In this document: piece by piece, positions 43,735 to 55,896 of the stretch
How positions within the stretch are numbered: position 1 is the stretch's first letter
Layout: every line of letters starts with the position of its first letter
From: Neonectria sp. B-13
Lineage: Eukaryota > Ascomycota > Sordariomycetes > Hypocreales > Nectriaceae
DNA: 64,000 nt
Direction of reading: 5' to 3'
Assembly (NCBI GenBank): GCA_002682825.1
Contig: NOKP01000025.1
Coordinates: forward strand, 625,746 to 689,745
Program-made: the position numbers and the translations under genes
Notes under the pieces: model-generated
Seen by the model: the letters and a program-made list of their open reading frames with translations, nothing else
Told to the model about the DNA's origin: nothing
Database searches by the model: none

Positions 43735-46158
43735 GGAGAAGCATCGTTAGCAAGACTGCTAAACTAGACTGTACATGTACATGGACAACCACACACATCG
43801 ATGTGGTGGTGTACTCTATCTTGTCCATTTCTTTCTTTGTTTTCTATATGCCTATGGGCTCTCGTTCATTGTGGAAGCAGGAGAAGGAGACACTAAACCA
43901 AGCATTTTGCATTGGAATAGTTTGTGTTTTGTTCTTATACTCAGCCTGGTGTCTAGACCATGGTTCATACATACCCTTGTAAGCTGGAGAATGGCGGAGG
44001 ATATAATACAGAGAGGGAGGTTGACAAAAGCGAAAGATATCAGTCTATTTCAGATCCAAAATACACGCAAGCATACATTCGTAAATGTATACTTTGTTTC
44101 TCGAGTCAGACAAGTTGATGTGTCCTGCGTGAGGCAGCGAGCATTGTTAACAACCATGCTGGGGACTGGCATGGTACTAGCAGTACAGCAAAGGAAAGAT
44201 ACTGCTAGCGGCAGGCACCAGAACCTTTTGCCACGTTGCTCGGAAAGGAACGTTGGAACGTAGTGGCGAAGAAGCTGACTCTTCGATTCTTCGATGCAGG
44301 ATGTGGTGGACAAGGTTCAGCCACGAAGGCGCAAGTTGTGATGTCGGTGGTGTGTGAGTTCTTCTAGGCGCAGCGGCACGATGATGAATGACGGACGACT
44401 GACTGATGACGAGGTTGAGCTGGTTGCAGGTGGTAGCGGCCAGCCAAATACCAGCACCCTCCAACATTCAGTTAATTCCTTGCAAGAGTGTACATACACA
44501 GTAGACTAGATGGTGAGGTTGGGCAGAGATGCACGAATATGGAGTATGCCCTTCTTACATCTGACATCTCATTTGCCTACCCTGTATCTGTCATTTAAGT
44601 GAGTGGGAATGAAATCGTATCGTGAGATTTTGTCATCTGTTATGGTCCAAGCTCGCCTCCTCGTGTCAGAGGAGGAATGTCCCATCCCGTCGTCTGACTC
44701 TCGGCGTCAGTCCGCTGCAAAAGAGGCTGAACGGGCTGGAAAACGGCCGTGCGCTTGGATACGTGGAATGCAAGGATCCGCCCGTTCGTACCTGTCATCA
44801 GTGAGGTGCCGTCATCTTGGTTGATTGTGCACCTACCAAAGTACTGTAGCCCGTAAGAAAGGGAAGCGCTGGGGGCGCGTAACTAGGCGATACGACGGGA
44901 CAGTCGACACACGACAGCGACACGAACACGATCATGGATACGCATCCGTCCCCTTGCCATGTCATGTCATCCATCTCATCTCATCTCTCGTGGTAATTTA
45001 TCTCCAACAGGCACCGCAGAAAACCAATTTGTATTTCTTTGCGAATATGTTGAACCCTCAACAGCTGAGTAGAAAAAGCCGAACCCATTGGCACAGCCCA
45101 AGGGGTAGCGTCGGGCTGGTGGCCTGGAGAGTCGTGGGCAGTTGTGTGTGTCGATCTCGTGTGTCTCTCTGTCTGGAGTTCACGGGTGTGCCGAGGCGCC
45201 TTTTGTCACTCACTCACCCACTCGCTCTCATCAGGGCCGATTGCGCCAAGTACGAATACAGACGGAGCCAGTGAGGCGGGAATTCGGGCTGCCCCCTGCT
45301 GAGCTGGTTCGCTGTCCGTTAGTGTGCCAATGGCTCTGACTGCCCCGTGGTTCAGGCTTCTGGGATCTAGAGGCTCTAGAGTCTAGACTCGGGCTTCCCA
45401 GGCGGTGGCGCGTATTCGTAGGTACATGGTTGTGCTTCGAAGGTGGGAATAGTACGAGTAAGTATGTGCGAATAGTGCATGCGGATGGAGATGGAGGAGG
45501 GGAGAAAGAGGAGAAGGAGGAGTTAGGCAAAGCGGGATAGATCGAGTCCACCACTAACGAGTCGTATCAACAAGGGAGCGTCGAAAGAACCCAAGTATTT
45601 GGTACCCGACCGTCTCGTGTCGCTGCCCTGCGAGAGAGCCAGAAGGGAGAGAGTCTGTGAGACGGGAGACGGGAGGTACATGGAGCTAAGGTACCCGGCT
45701 GCAAATCCCAATGGAGGCAAAAGGCGAGCGGCGCGCCGTTCGCTGAGACGCTACATCGGAAAAGGGACTAGCGTATCAGGTAAGCGCCGGGGTCGTGATG
45801 GGGTGGCGTCAGCCAGCGACTCGTGGCTGGGACATGGCAACAATGGGTTCGGCTGGCAAAAGAGTTGGGGCCTCGACCTTTGGGCGGCGGCGGCATCCTT
45901 CAGGTCTACTACATAGTGCGTAGTGCGTAGCGGTAGCACTACGGTAGTGCAGTGGTAGGTAGCACGTTGGCACCCGACGTCGTTGGCGCGCACCTCGTTC
46001 GTGCTGGGCGTTTTGTTGGTGGCCGTTGGGGGCGTGGCTGTGCCTTGGGGTGTTGTTTCTCCTGGCTGCACCTTTTGGCGCCTGCGACCTGGATTGCTGG
46101 CTTTGCAGCACCACGGACAGGCCCTGTTGGCAGCAGGTTGGTAGGATCACGAACGCCG

Positions 46159-46199
46159 GTACTTCGCACGGGGACGAACACAGCCTTCGTGCGAAGTAC
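46159..46199. other. Perfect 12-bp inverted repeat (hairpin)
   Basis: GTACTTCGCACG (46159-46170) and its exact reverse complement (46188-46199) flank 17 bases. In RNA the stem could extend by two G-U and one G-C pair, leaving an 11-base loop. The origin is unknown: part of a non-coding transcript, or the ends of a small decayed element. Confidence 0.6.
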
Positions 46200-46336
46200 T
46201 TTCGGTTCTCCTCCCACGAGGCCAGGGGGCTTACGCGCGGGGGAAAGTACCGATATGTAGGGACCCCTGGTTGCACGAATACCAGTTGGTGCACAGCGTA
46301 GCAGCAGTGGCACAATCACGGCACGGTACGAAAAGC

Positions 46337-46369
46337 ACAACACAGCACAGCACAGCACAGCACAGCACA
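46337..46369. repeat. CAGCA pentanucleotide microsatellite
   Basis: About six CAGCA units lie in intergenic DNA, about 1.4 kb upstream of SEC2. Confidence 0.85.
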
Positions 46370-46751
46370 TCGATCGCTACAAGGTTTGGGTTGGTTCCGT
46401 CCCCTGCTTTGTCCCCTGCTTCCCTCGGTCACTTCTACTTCGTGCATTTCTGCTGTACCTCGCCCCCGTCCATCTCAACCTTTTGCTTCTGACTATTTCA
46501 TCATCGTCACTTCTACGAATACCACCTACCTTTACCATCTCTTGGTCATATCGACAACCACATCTCCATCTCCTCTTTTCAATCGTCTCCTCTTCGCCTG
46601 CTCCTTCCGGTCCTGGTCCTCCCTCCGGTACTCCCTGCCACCCCTGCAATCCCGTCCATCGGCTCAGTTAGCGACACGAACCGAACGAGAGAGGCCTCGT
46701 ACTACCTATCTACTACCTACTCACTATGCTTTCCTTGGCGACCCAGCCACA

Positions 46752-46913
46752 ATGTCTTTCTCCGCTCACTCTTTAAACCCCCGGTCGCCCCTACGTAGTC
46801 CCACAGATTCCGTTCGGTCCGTGGGTCGCGTCCGTCCCTTGCAAGTTGCGCAGCAGCCGCACTCCTCTCTCTCTCTCCCGCACTCGCACTCCGTCTCTGT
46901 TGGTGTGATCTGA
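46752..46913 (+). other. Possible upstream exon or uORF, 53 codons
   Basis: An ATG frame of 53 codons, Ser/Pro-rich (starting MSFSAHSLNPRSPLRS), follows a typical pyrimidine-rich fungal leader. It ends in the TGGTC-repeat region 70 bases before the TIR element. It may be a true upstream ORF, the first exon of an alternative SEC2 transcript, or the start of a gene broken by the insertion. No clear in-frame donor was found. Confidence 0.3.
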
Positions 46914-46965
46914 TCTGGTCTGGCTTGGTCTGGTCCGGTCTAGTCTAGTTTGGTCGGCTCTGGTC
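46908..46965. repeat. Degenerate TGGTC/TCTGG repeat
   Basis: About ten degenerate copies of a 5-base TGGTC phrase lie immediately left of the TIR element. It is a simple-sequence repeat. Confidence 0.65.
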
Positions 46966-46983
46966 TCCCTTTGGAATACCTTA

Positions 46984-47351
46984 ACATGGACCGCCTAGTT
47001 CCATAACAGGGACCCCACACCCAAAACACAAGTCAAGCCCATAAGTAACAAGGAGGGATGTTTACCAAGGCTGATCCGATTCTTGACCCGAATACTGCAT
47101 AAGTAGATATCCTACTGCCCTACTACCCTGCCTGACCAATAACCGTACCGTTTTATCTAAATCATCTAATGCTAGATATGAGTGAGGCCTGAAGAGTTAA
47201 GTTAAGCTGCTGTCTGTCATTGTGAGACTTTAGCCAAGTTACTCGTAGGGATATGTCTGGGCTTGGGTGACTGAAAAGAGTGGGTCCTTGGGGCCAATTT
47301 ACATATTTACATATTAGCGGGGGTCCATGTTACAAAATCGGGGGTCCATGT
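46984..47351. mobile_element. Putative MITE with TA target duplication (pogo/Fot1-like)
   Basis: The 368-bp segment begins ACATGGACC and ends GGTCCATGT, an inverted match, and both ends abut TA (46982-46983 and 47352-47353), the target duplication of Tc1/mariner/pogo elements. Each end holds a second copy of the motif one step inwards: TAACAGGGACCCC at 47004-47016 on the left and GGGGGTCCATGTTA at 47319-47332 on the right. This doubled terminal repeat of about 35 bp recalls Fot1-type fungal elements. The interior has no open frame for a transposase, so it would be a non-autonomous MITE. It lies about 400 bases before the SEC2 ATG. Confidence 0.65.
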
Positions 47352-47753
47352 TAGAGCAGTCTCCCTTTCGACATCGATTCGTCACTCGTCACTCGCCAAG
47401 TCGAGTCAACTCACCACTGACCATCCACCATCCACCATCCAACGCCCGTCCCGTCCCCGGGGGATCCGCACTTGCCTCCCATCCATCCACTACCCATTCT
47501 CTCCCATCTCCGTCTCCATCTGTACTATCTCTCCATCTTTCCGTCCATCCTCCATCTCTTCATCCCATTCAAACCAGAACTCATCGCCCTCCCCCCTTTC
47601 GACTCCTCCTCCCTCTCTCGCCCATCCCGACCCTCGATTTTGGTGTGTCGGCTGCCAATTCGACCTGTCCCGACCCGTCACGTCACGTCACCTCTCTCGG
47701 GGCCGAGAGCACAAGACATCTACGACTGACACACATACCACGCGCCCGCCCCG

Positions 47754-49925
47754 ATGGACTCGTATGTTACTCGCCTCGTTCCTCCCGCTCCTGCTCCTGC
47801 TCCTTGTCTCGGATTCTTTGACTCAAGACGCCACCCTCCTCTTACCACATTCTTTACCGCATCGCCTTGACTAACAATCGCTCTCGCTCGCAATAGATTC
47901 ATGACCATGTCCGCCGCCGGCTGGTCACAACCTCTCGCCGGGGCATCCCCCAAATCCTCCCGACGTTCCCTCGGCCACTTTCGCTCCCTCTCTTCCATCG
48001 CCGCCACCACCAACCGGCCTCGAACGCCATCTGTTGCCTCCGCCCACCCCCTTGCCAGGTCCTCCTCTTCCGCACATCTGCCAACCTCCTCTTCACCTTC
48101 TCGACACGACTTTGGCGATGAGATGAGCACCTTGCCCGATCCCCGGAGTAGGGCCATGAGCCCAGCCGACGACACCGGCGCCCCAAGCCCCAGCCGCCAC
48201 CCCGATCTCAATGACGAGGTAGCCACTCTTAGCACCAAACTCATAAACGCCATCAACCACCAAACCTTCCTCGACGACTCCCTTTCCTCTACCCGCCATG
48301 AGCTCGAAACCGCCCGAGAACACATCCGCAACCTCGAGGCTCAGAACGCCTCCCAGCGCGAGATGCTCACTGGCGATGTCTGGATACGCAAAAACACCGT
48401 TGAGGCTGAAAAGAGGGTTCTGCACGCCAAGATCCTCGAGGAGCGACAGAAGCGCCTGGATACGGAAAGGGACAAGAAGAAGATTGAACAGGAACTGGAG
48501 AACCTGACCACTGCGCTCTTCGAGGAGGCCAACAAGATGGTCATCGGCGCGAAAGAGGAGGCCAAGGCAGACCACGAAGTCTTACAACGCAAAAACGACC
48601 AGCTCAAGTCCCAGCTTGCCGACTCAGAAAGCCTTCTCAAGTCCCAACAGGAGCAGCTTTTCGAGCTCAAGCACGTCATGGAACACATGGCCGCCGAACA
48701 GGAGGATCAGATCAACGCCACCGCCCCCTCTTCACCTGGTCTCTCCAAGCCCGACCCTCGAGAGGAGCAGCGAGCTTCTCCCGACGACCCTCTTCCGTCC
48801 CCCTGGGGCCTCTCCGTCGAGCCTTGCCCCCCTACCGCCCTCCCTCACCTTGTACAACCCGTTCTGCGAACTGACCTCACGTGCTACGACGACTTCACCA
48901 TCCTCGCCCGCCTGTCCCGCAAACGCGCCGACAGCCGCGTTTCCTCGGGCTCTATCAGCGCTCTCAACGCTCTGTCGGCGTTTGGCCTTGGTGGATCAAC
49001 CTCAAGTGCCCATCCCTCCAACGCTTCCACCACTTCTCTCAACACCTCTGCCCAGGCCGGTGGCAGCGCTCCTCAGTCGCCCAACACTCCCGCTTCCACC
49101 ATGAGCGCTACCTCGAACGCCTCGGCTACTCCTCTCCCCAATCTCAAGGACACCAAATTCTATAAGCGTGTCTTGGTTGAAGATATTGATCCTACTCTTC
49201 GACTCGACATGGCCCCAGGCTTGTCATGGTTGGCTCGCCGAACCGTCATCAACTCTATGACAGAAGGATCACTAGTTGTTGAGCCCGTCCCCGCCGGTTC
49301 CACCTCATCCTTCCTCGCCTTGACGAAACCTCAGTTTTATCCGTGTTCTCTCTGCGGCGAATCTCGGTCTGACCCTGTGTACCTGCGCCAACATCGATTC
49401 CGAACTAGCGAGGCTGATTCCGCCCAGCGACATCCCCTCTGCAAGTACTGCCTCTCCCGTGTCCGCTCTACTTGCGACTTTCTTGGATTCCTGCGAATGG
49501 TCAAGGACGGACACTGGCGGGCTGACGACGAAGACCATGAAAGGGCTGCCTGGGAAGAGAGCGTGAGGCTAAGAGACCAGATGTTCTGGGCTCGTATTGG
49601 CGGCGGCGTTATCCCAGCTCCTCACTCGACGCTTTCCGTGGATCTCGAAAAGAGCCCACGCAACAGTCATGAGGATGATGCTGGCTCCAAATTTGTCTCA
49701 ATAGACAAGATTATTCCTCCATCGAGGGAAGCTTCCCCTGTGGATCTCGACAGAATCGGGGATAGAACCAAGAAAGGCCCAATTGAGGCGCCTCGTACTC
49801 CCCCGAACCAGACTGATGGAGCCAGAAGCGTCCGCAGCTCTATCCAGTCTCTGGAGGTTAAGAGTATCGCCGGTTCCGAAGAGACGAAACGACTATCTCT
49901 TACGATTCCTATTAAGGAGTCTTGA
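47754..49925 (+). CDS. SEC2: Rab guanine-nucleotide exchange factor Sec2
   Basis: Two exons: an 8-base coding first exon (47754-47761, GTATGT donor) and 47897-49925 (CAATAG acceptor), giving 678 residues. After a Ser-rich N-terminus, residues about 107-276 form a long heptad-rich coiled coil. The segment WIRKNTVEAEKRVLHAKILEER...LTTALFEEANKMV within it is the Sec2/Rabin8 GEF signature that opens the Rab Sec4. The C-terminal half has a four-Cys zinc-ribbon-like site (C486, C489, C518, C521; CSLCGE and CKYC) within a conserved fungal domain containing TCDFLGFLRMVKDGHW and MFWARIGGG. It acts on secretory vesicles bound for the hyphal tip. The ATG at 47901 is a possible alternative start, only four residues shorter. 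A TIR element sits in its upstream region. Confidence 0.93.
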
Positions 49926-50974
49926 TTAACTACGTGCCCTGCCGAGGTTCATACTACTATTGGCCTCGCGTTTGTGGCGCATTGTATTACTATTTCTTGT
50001 ACATTATTTCTGGGCTTGCACAGGACTGCATCGATGGGTCTGCGGCCTTGGCTTGGACCGCCTTACCCGGTTTGAATTTCCTTTGCTTGGGAAGTGAAAG
50101 CGAGGAAGATTAGGAGGGATTTCAACACACATCGGACGACAGTTACGGGCTTGGTTGGGAATGGGATGGATGGATGGTTTGAGACTGTTGGTCGTTATAC
50201 GGGCGTTTCTGGGTTACGCATCTTCATTGCTGGCGCATCATGGCTGAATCGGGTCTTGCTGCGGGACAGGATGTCCCCTTTTGAGTTGATTGCTGAGCGT
50301 CATGATTGGATTACACATACAGTCACTAGATCCGCGGCCGTCACGACAAGTGGACGCTGCTAATAGTCGTAGTAGTAATAGAAATGATACCATAATTGTT
50401 TCAGCCTCTTTCCCTCCATTTTTGCCTTTAAGTTGCGCTCAAACTGACTTGTTTGTCTGGTCCTTGCGATCTGGCAAGTTTCTCCCGTCGACCGTGGTCA
50501 ATGAGACTCGACCTTAGCCTTCACTAAATCTCACTCGAGTCACAGAGTGCTTGCCATAATGAATATGAAACATTTTGAATTAGATGGGAATTGTGCGCAT
50601 CATACGTTGGAGCCCACAGTAAAATGCCACGACATGTCCCAGCTATGGAGAGTACAAATGAGAAGACACCATGTCCCGGCGTCCTAGGTTCCGTATCACC
50701 CCGATACCCCCTTGTTTTTTTGGTCTCGTGGTTTTTCTTTCGTAAAGCGGATGGCATGTCTTATTACCTAAATCCCTTCCCGTACAAGAGAACACCATCT
50801 TCAAATATCTTTTCCCATCTCCCATCTTTCTCAGTTCGTCATCAGATGATATGAGTACATGATGTTACACGGGACGCGGTAGCGGCGGACCCGGGGAAAG
50901 GAGCCCTCGTTTTATATCGGCCACACTAAAATGGCGACGTCGTAGAGTAAAGAAATGCCTGGCGAAGTTGGCCC
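49926..50974. other. Convergent 3' ends
   Basis: About 1 kb between the stops of SEC2 (+) and PMT1 (-). It contains no supported gene. Confidence 0.65.
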
Positions 50975-53900
50975 TTACAGCTCCTCGTGAACAGGAACGC
51001 CTTTCTCCTCGCTGGCGGGCTCGGGCTTGGACTCCTCAGCTTCCTGGGACTCCTGGACCGCCTCAGCCTGCTTCTCGCCCTCTTGGCTGGCGGTGGCGTC
51101 CTTGCCCTCGCTGGCAGGCTTAGGCTTGGACTCCTCGGCCTCCTTCTCGCCATCTTGGCTAGCCTCGTAGTCCTGAGGAGGGACGACCTCTTCAGCCTCG
51201 CTCTTGATAGTCTCGCTGTTGGCGCCCTCGACATCCGGGTGAGGAGGGGCAACGCCGCCCATGTCCTTGGGCCAGCCGCCCTCAGGAGCGTTGAGCTCGT
51301 TGCCGGCCTCATCGACGACACGGGTCTGGGTCTCGTACTTGGTCTTGAACTCGACCTTGCCTTCCAGAGCCTTGACCTGTTCGGGGTCCAAGAGGTTGCC
51401 GTCCTGGTCTCGGTACTCGACCTTCTCCTCCTTGGCAATGACTCGGTGCTGCTCAACGGGGGGCGCTCCCGAGATACCGGCATCTGCCTTGACCTCAGGG
51501 GCCTTCTCAGCGGGAGGGGCAGCCTTCTTGGGCTCGACCTTCTTGGCCGAGGTAGTCGGAACCGCCGACTCACTAATGGTGGGAACCTCGGTGAGAGTGT
51601 ACTTGTCATACTAAATCAGGTCATGTTAGCGTCAAGTTTCCCTGGCCATTGTTTATGAGTGCGTACGTCAAACGGCAGGTTCAAGCACGGCATGGAGGGA
51701 GGGCCATGTGGAACATGTCGTTTGTTCATCCGCGTTGCGGGAGTTTTCTCTGTGGGATTTCTTCGGAGGCACTTACGCTGTCGAAAAAGGTGTTGCAGTC
51801 AAAGTCCCAGGTGGTGAAGAGCTTCACTCGCTTGCACTCGGCCTTGGTCCAGGGGCTGCCGTAAGCCAGAGGAGCGAACAGGGTGAAAACGGCCGCGGTG
51901 AGAACGAGGAAGGCGACGGTGGTAATCCTGTTGATAATGGGGTTCTCACGGACACCGATGCCGGGGACACGGGCAGTGAGGTAATCAAAGATCTGGCAGA
52001 GGGCGATGATGCCAAAGTACAGGGCTGGGAAGTAATGATGAAGGAAGAGCTGACGTTGCATCAGGTAGAAGGGGAAGTAGTGCAGGGCCCAGCCAAGAAC
52101 GTAGGTTCCGATCTCGTAGTCGAAACGCTTGAATGTGACGTTGGCGTAGTCGTTGCAGCTGCGCTGCCATCGGAGAACGGCAACACCCTTGAACAGGAAC
52201 CAGAGGGCAATGGCCGCAGTCGTGGACCACCAGATGATAGGGTTACCGATAAGGTAGACCTGAGTGTGGTGCTTGCCCCAGAAGTTGATGCCGCGGCGGA
52301 GGATAGGCCAAGACTCAGGACGAGAGTCCCAGGCGTGGGAGTCGGTCAGACCGGCGTTGGTGGCCCACATGACCTTCTGGAGCTCCCAGAACTTGCCAAA
52401 GAAGCCGGGCTTGCGGTAGTTGACCTTCTCGACGCCATCTACAAGCAAGGGGTGCTCGTTGTATTCAATATACCACAAGCTGTTGGGAAGGGTACCGCCC
52501 TTGGCACAAGTGACCTCCTGCTGCTCGGAAGCCCAGTCGGGGAGCTTGACCTTGTGGGAGAAGAGAACGCAACCAGTCATGACATGCACGAGGCGGAACT
52601 TGGTCTCGATGGTTCGGACACGCTCCTTGGCGAGGGCGCCGTGGGATCGCTTCTTGACAATCTCAACACGGAAGTAATCATTGGCATCGCCTTCGAAGCC
52701 CTCGTAACCGTAAGCAGAGACCTCGTTCTGCCACTCAGCCTCGGTAATCGGGGGTCGGACATCGTGGGAGTGGAGGCGACGGTTGGTGGGTCGGTGGAAA
52801 AGACGGAGGACAGAGCCATGCTTGATATACTGGGGCTCGGGGAGGGCGTCCCAGGCCGTGGTGCCGTTGATGGGCTCGCCGTCGATACCGAGGGGCTGGG
52901 TCTGGTTCTCAAGAAGCCAAATGTTGTTGTCGTCCTTGTGGGGATAGAGGGTGATCTGCTGCTGCTTGCTACCAGTAGGGTACATGAGAGGGTGAGAGTG
53001 GAGGTAGCCACCGCGGGTGTTGACATGGCGAATGCTGACGCGGCTTCCCATGATGACATCGGCGGGGACGTCCTTCATGCCCTTGCTGTTCAGAGTGGCC
53101 TGGAACTCGGAGCTCATGAAGCCATCGCCGTCACCAGGGTTCTGAAGGATGGCGAAGTGAATGGCGAACATGGCCATGTAGAAGGTGGCGGGGATGACAA
53201 TGAGCGAGAAGACACGCGCCATGAAGTGCTTGAACCAAAGGCGCATGCTGACGTTCTTGTTATCGCCGAGGAGAACCCAGAGTTGGACCAGAGTCAGAAC
53301 ACCAACCCAAGCAATGGTGAACAAGCCAACCCACTTGATGCTGGCGGTGATGCCAAGACCAAGACCGGTGAGGACGAGCCAGAACCACCAGCTCAGCGAG
53401 AAGGCCTTTTCGGGGCCGAGCTCGTGCTGATTGGTGAAGCAGGAGAAGGCAAGGGCCGTAAAGGCAGTGGCAGCAACCAAGGGCGAATCAAGGAGGATCA
53501 GGCGTGCCTGGGTCAGAAGACCGTTCTCTACACAGTGAATCAGTATGGGAATTATAGAGGAGCAATTGGACCTCGACGAGGGCGCGAGCGACGGTCAAAT
53601 AGGAGGAGGCGTACCGAAAATGATGAGGCCAGCACCCATGGTAGCGGTCATGGTTCGGCAACCGACAGCCTTGAGGGTGAGGAACATGCATGGGGCGAGT
53701 AGGACACCGCAGATGGCGGGGAACAGGCGCATGGCGACGTATGGGACGCCGGGCTCCAGGTAGTCCTTGCCAATCTCCTTGAAGTCGAACTTGCCGTCAA
53801 AGCCAGCGAGCCATCCGGTGAGGGCGATGAGCATCTTGGCCAGGGGAGGGTGGACGTCCATAAAGAACTTGCCCTTGATGTACTTGGAAGCAAAGCCGCC

Positions 53901-54293
53901 GAAGCTGTTGGAGGAAGCAGGGTTAGCGGGAAGGCTTCATCTCGCGGATAGGAGCAGGGCAACTCACTGGACCTCGTCGAAGACGACGCTGGTGGGCTGG
54001 AAGATCTTGAAGACGCGAACGATAGTGGCGAGGATGGTGAGAGAGAGAACGACCCAGTAGTCGGAGACGGGGAGGAGGAAGACATCGTTGTCCTCGACAC
54101 CCTCAGACTTGTACGAGGCGATCTTCTTCTTGCCCGAGGACTTGGCCTTGGGCTTGGAGACAGGTTGCTGCACCTGGGGCTGAAGCTGTTGCGGCTGGAG
54201 CTGTTGCGGCTGGAGCTGCGGTTGCTTCTCAACAGGTTGCTGCCGCCCCTTGATGGGCGGCTGGGGACTCTTGCCCCGGTTGGAACGAGCCAT
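50975..54293 (-). CDS. PMT1: Protein O-mannosyltransferase Pmt1
   Basis: Four exons (54293-53968, 53904-53615, 53527-51777, 51610-50975) give exactly 1000 residues. A Gln/Pro-rich cytosolic N-terminus is followed by the GT39 domain: the Asp-Glu pair at 106-107 (FDEVHFGGFASKY, formed across intron 1), MDVHPPLAKM, several TM helices, a luminal MIR region (about residues 345-540, with LHSHPLMYPTGS and HDVRPP) and a second TM block with the HHYFPALYFG motif. It moves mannose from dolichyl-phosphate-mannose to Ser/Thr of secretory proteins in the ER, usually as a Pmt1-Pmt2 dimer. The sequence is of the Pmt1 subfamily, including the KVEYRDQDGNLLDPEQVKAL tail segment. The acidic Glu/Lys/Ala-rich tail ends in HEEL, an ER-retrieval-like signal. 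Introns 1-3 are 63, 87 and 166 bp. Confidence 0.96.
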
Positions 54294-55896
54294 GATGGAC
54301 GAGGACAGCTGAGGAACTCGACTCGACTCGGACCGGTTCGACTCGCAGGGAGTTTAAGGGGAAGAGGTCGTGTTCTCTCGAGTCGCAGTGCGAGAAGGAA
54401 GCGATCGGGATTCGGTGATCGGTGGTCGGTGGGGGAGTAAAGAAAGGAGAGTAAGGAATGGAAGAGGCCAGGAGATTAAAGAAACCTCATCGGTGGCTGA
54501 GGACAGAAAAAAAGGAAGAGTAGAAGAAGACAGCGAACACCCGAGAGAGGGTCAATCGCAGCAGAGCCTCCGGGATGGATGGGAGAGGCGATGGCGAGAG
54601 AGAGTGAAAGGCACTGCACTCGATGGAGGATGAGAAAGGAGAAGTGAAGGTAGAAAGTAGAGGCAAAAAGTTCCCAGTGTCAGCACTCAGGGGATAATGC
54701 AACGCGCGTGCGACGGGCGACTGGCGACTGGCGATGAGATCCTCTCTCTGTCAAGTCTCAACCAACCCGCGCGCCCAGCCCAAATTGTAGCTACAGTGGC
54801 CTTTTCGGCTGACTGCCAGTCTGCCAGTACAGAGAGCTAAGCCCACCCTGGGCTCGTTCCAGCACGTCCCAGGCTTGCATCCTGTCCCAGCACCCCCCAA
54901 AACCCACCCCAGTCCGCCCTATGAAAAGCCCCCGAGGCCCGCTAAACCTCCCGTCCGGCGTCCGGTACAGTGGCATCGAGCGCTGCGGCGGTCTGACCCC
55001 TGCAAAGGATCTGACGGCGACTTATCAAGGGGTGTCTCGTTGAAACAAACAGCTCATTGACACTTTTGATGTCTTTGTTTCTTCTCCAAACTCAATACCT
55101 TACTCAATGACTTGGTCATCCAGCACTGTTCACTAGAAACCGCGCTTCAATTGCCCCAAGAGTTGGGAGCAAGGCGTCCGTCGTACAGGCGACGTTGCAA
55201 ATCAAGGGGCCAAGCCACTGCAGGTACCTCCATCCTTAGTGTTGCTTCAGCCGCAACAGGGGTAACTTTTGCTGTAAGGTGGCTTTTTCGCAGCTTAGTT
55301 AACTGGCGTCTGTCTGACATGTGGACGGCAAGACTACCAGGCCGACCAACCAACTCAGGAAGCCCCCCTATTTTCCGTAGTAACAATTCTACTTCGTACA
55401 GCACGAAGGACCCAAAACATCGTCTACGGCCAGAACGTGGAGTTGGATAATCTAGACTCTTCTGTTTTCATAGTACGGACTATTGATCACTTCTCCTGGA
55501 GCTATCCTGAAATAGACATGGTCGTCTAGGTAGCTGGCGAGTTGGCAGCATTGCATCTGTTCACCTTGAAGCATTGCATCATCGTATCAAGACAAACCCA
55601 ACCACAAGCTATGAGTTTAAGCAGATTATTCATGTCTCCGGTGTCTCAATAACGCCTTTTCTCTGGCGGGCAATGTCTCACTGCCCTGTCGCATTCGCAT
55701 GCAGTTACAATTAGTTACTTGCTGGGTGGCTACGCTGGTTGATGGCAGCTCTCACTATCCATCATCGGATCAACCATTTCTCCGGCAGAGCTTCGCGTTA
55801 GCCACACGCATCTCGAAATTTCCTTAGCCGCATCCCAAGCACCCTTCGCCAAACCCTTCGCGACGAGAACCAGACAGACAGATCGACGTGTCAACC
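54294..55896. other. Divergent promoter region PMT1 / SF3A1
   Basis: About 1.6 kb between divergent starts. Nothing beyond promoter and leader sequence was found. The right end has a C-rich leader with GCACCCTTCGCC-type phrases before the SF3A1 start. Confidence 0.6.

Larger units (their letters stand above)
43735..47753. other. Long intergenic region upstream of SEC2
   Basis: About 4 kb between the giant gene and SEC2, both on the plus strand. It contains a strong hairpin (46159-46199), a CAGCA microsatellite, a long pyrimidine-rich leader-like stretch followed by an ATG frame (46752-46913), TGGTC repeats (46908-46965) and a TIR element (46984-47351). The region 43735-46100 shows nothing gene-like. 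Confidence 0.6.

Noticed and set aside
51708..53702. 664-codon plus-strand open frame
   Set aside because: It lies opposite PMT1, whose high third-position G+C removes stop codons from the antisense frame. The product has no domain and is Gly/Glu/Val-biased as such shadows are.
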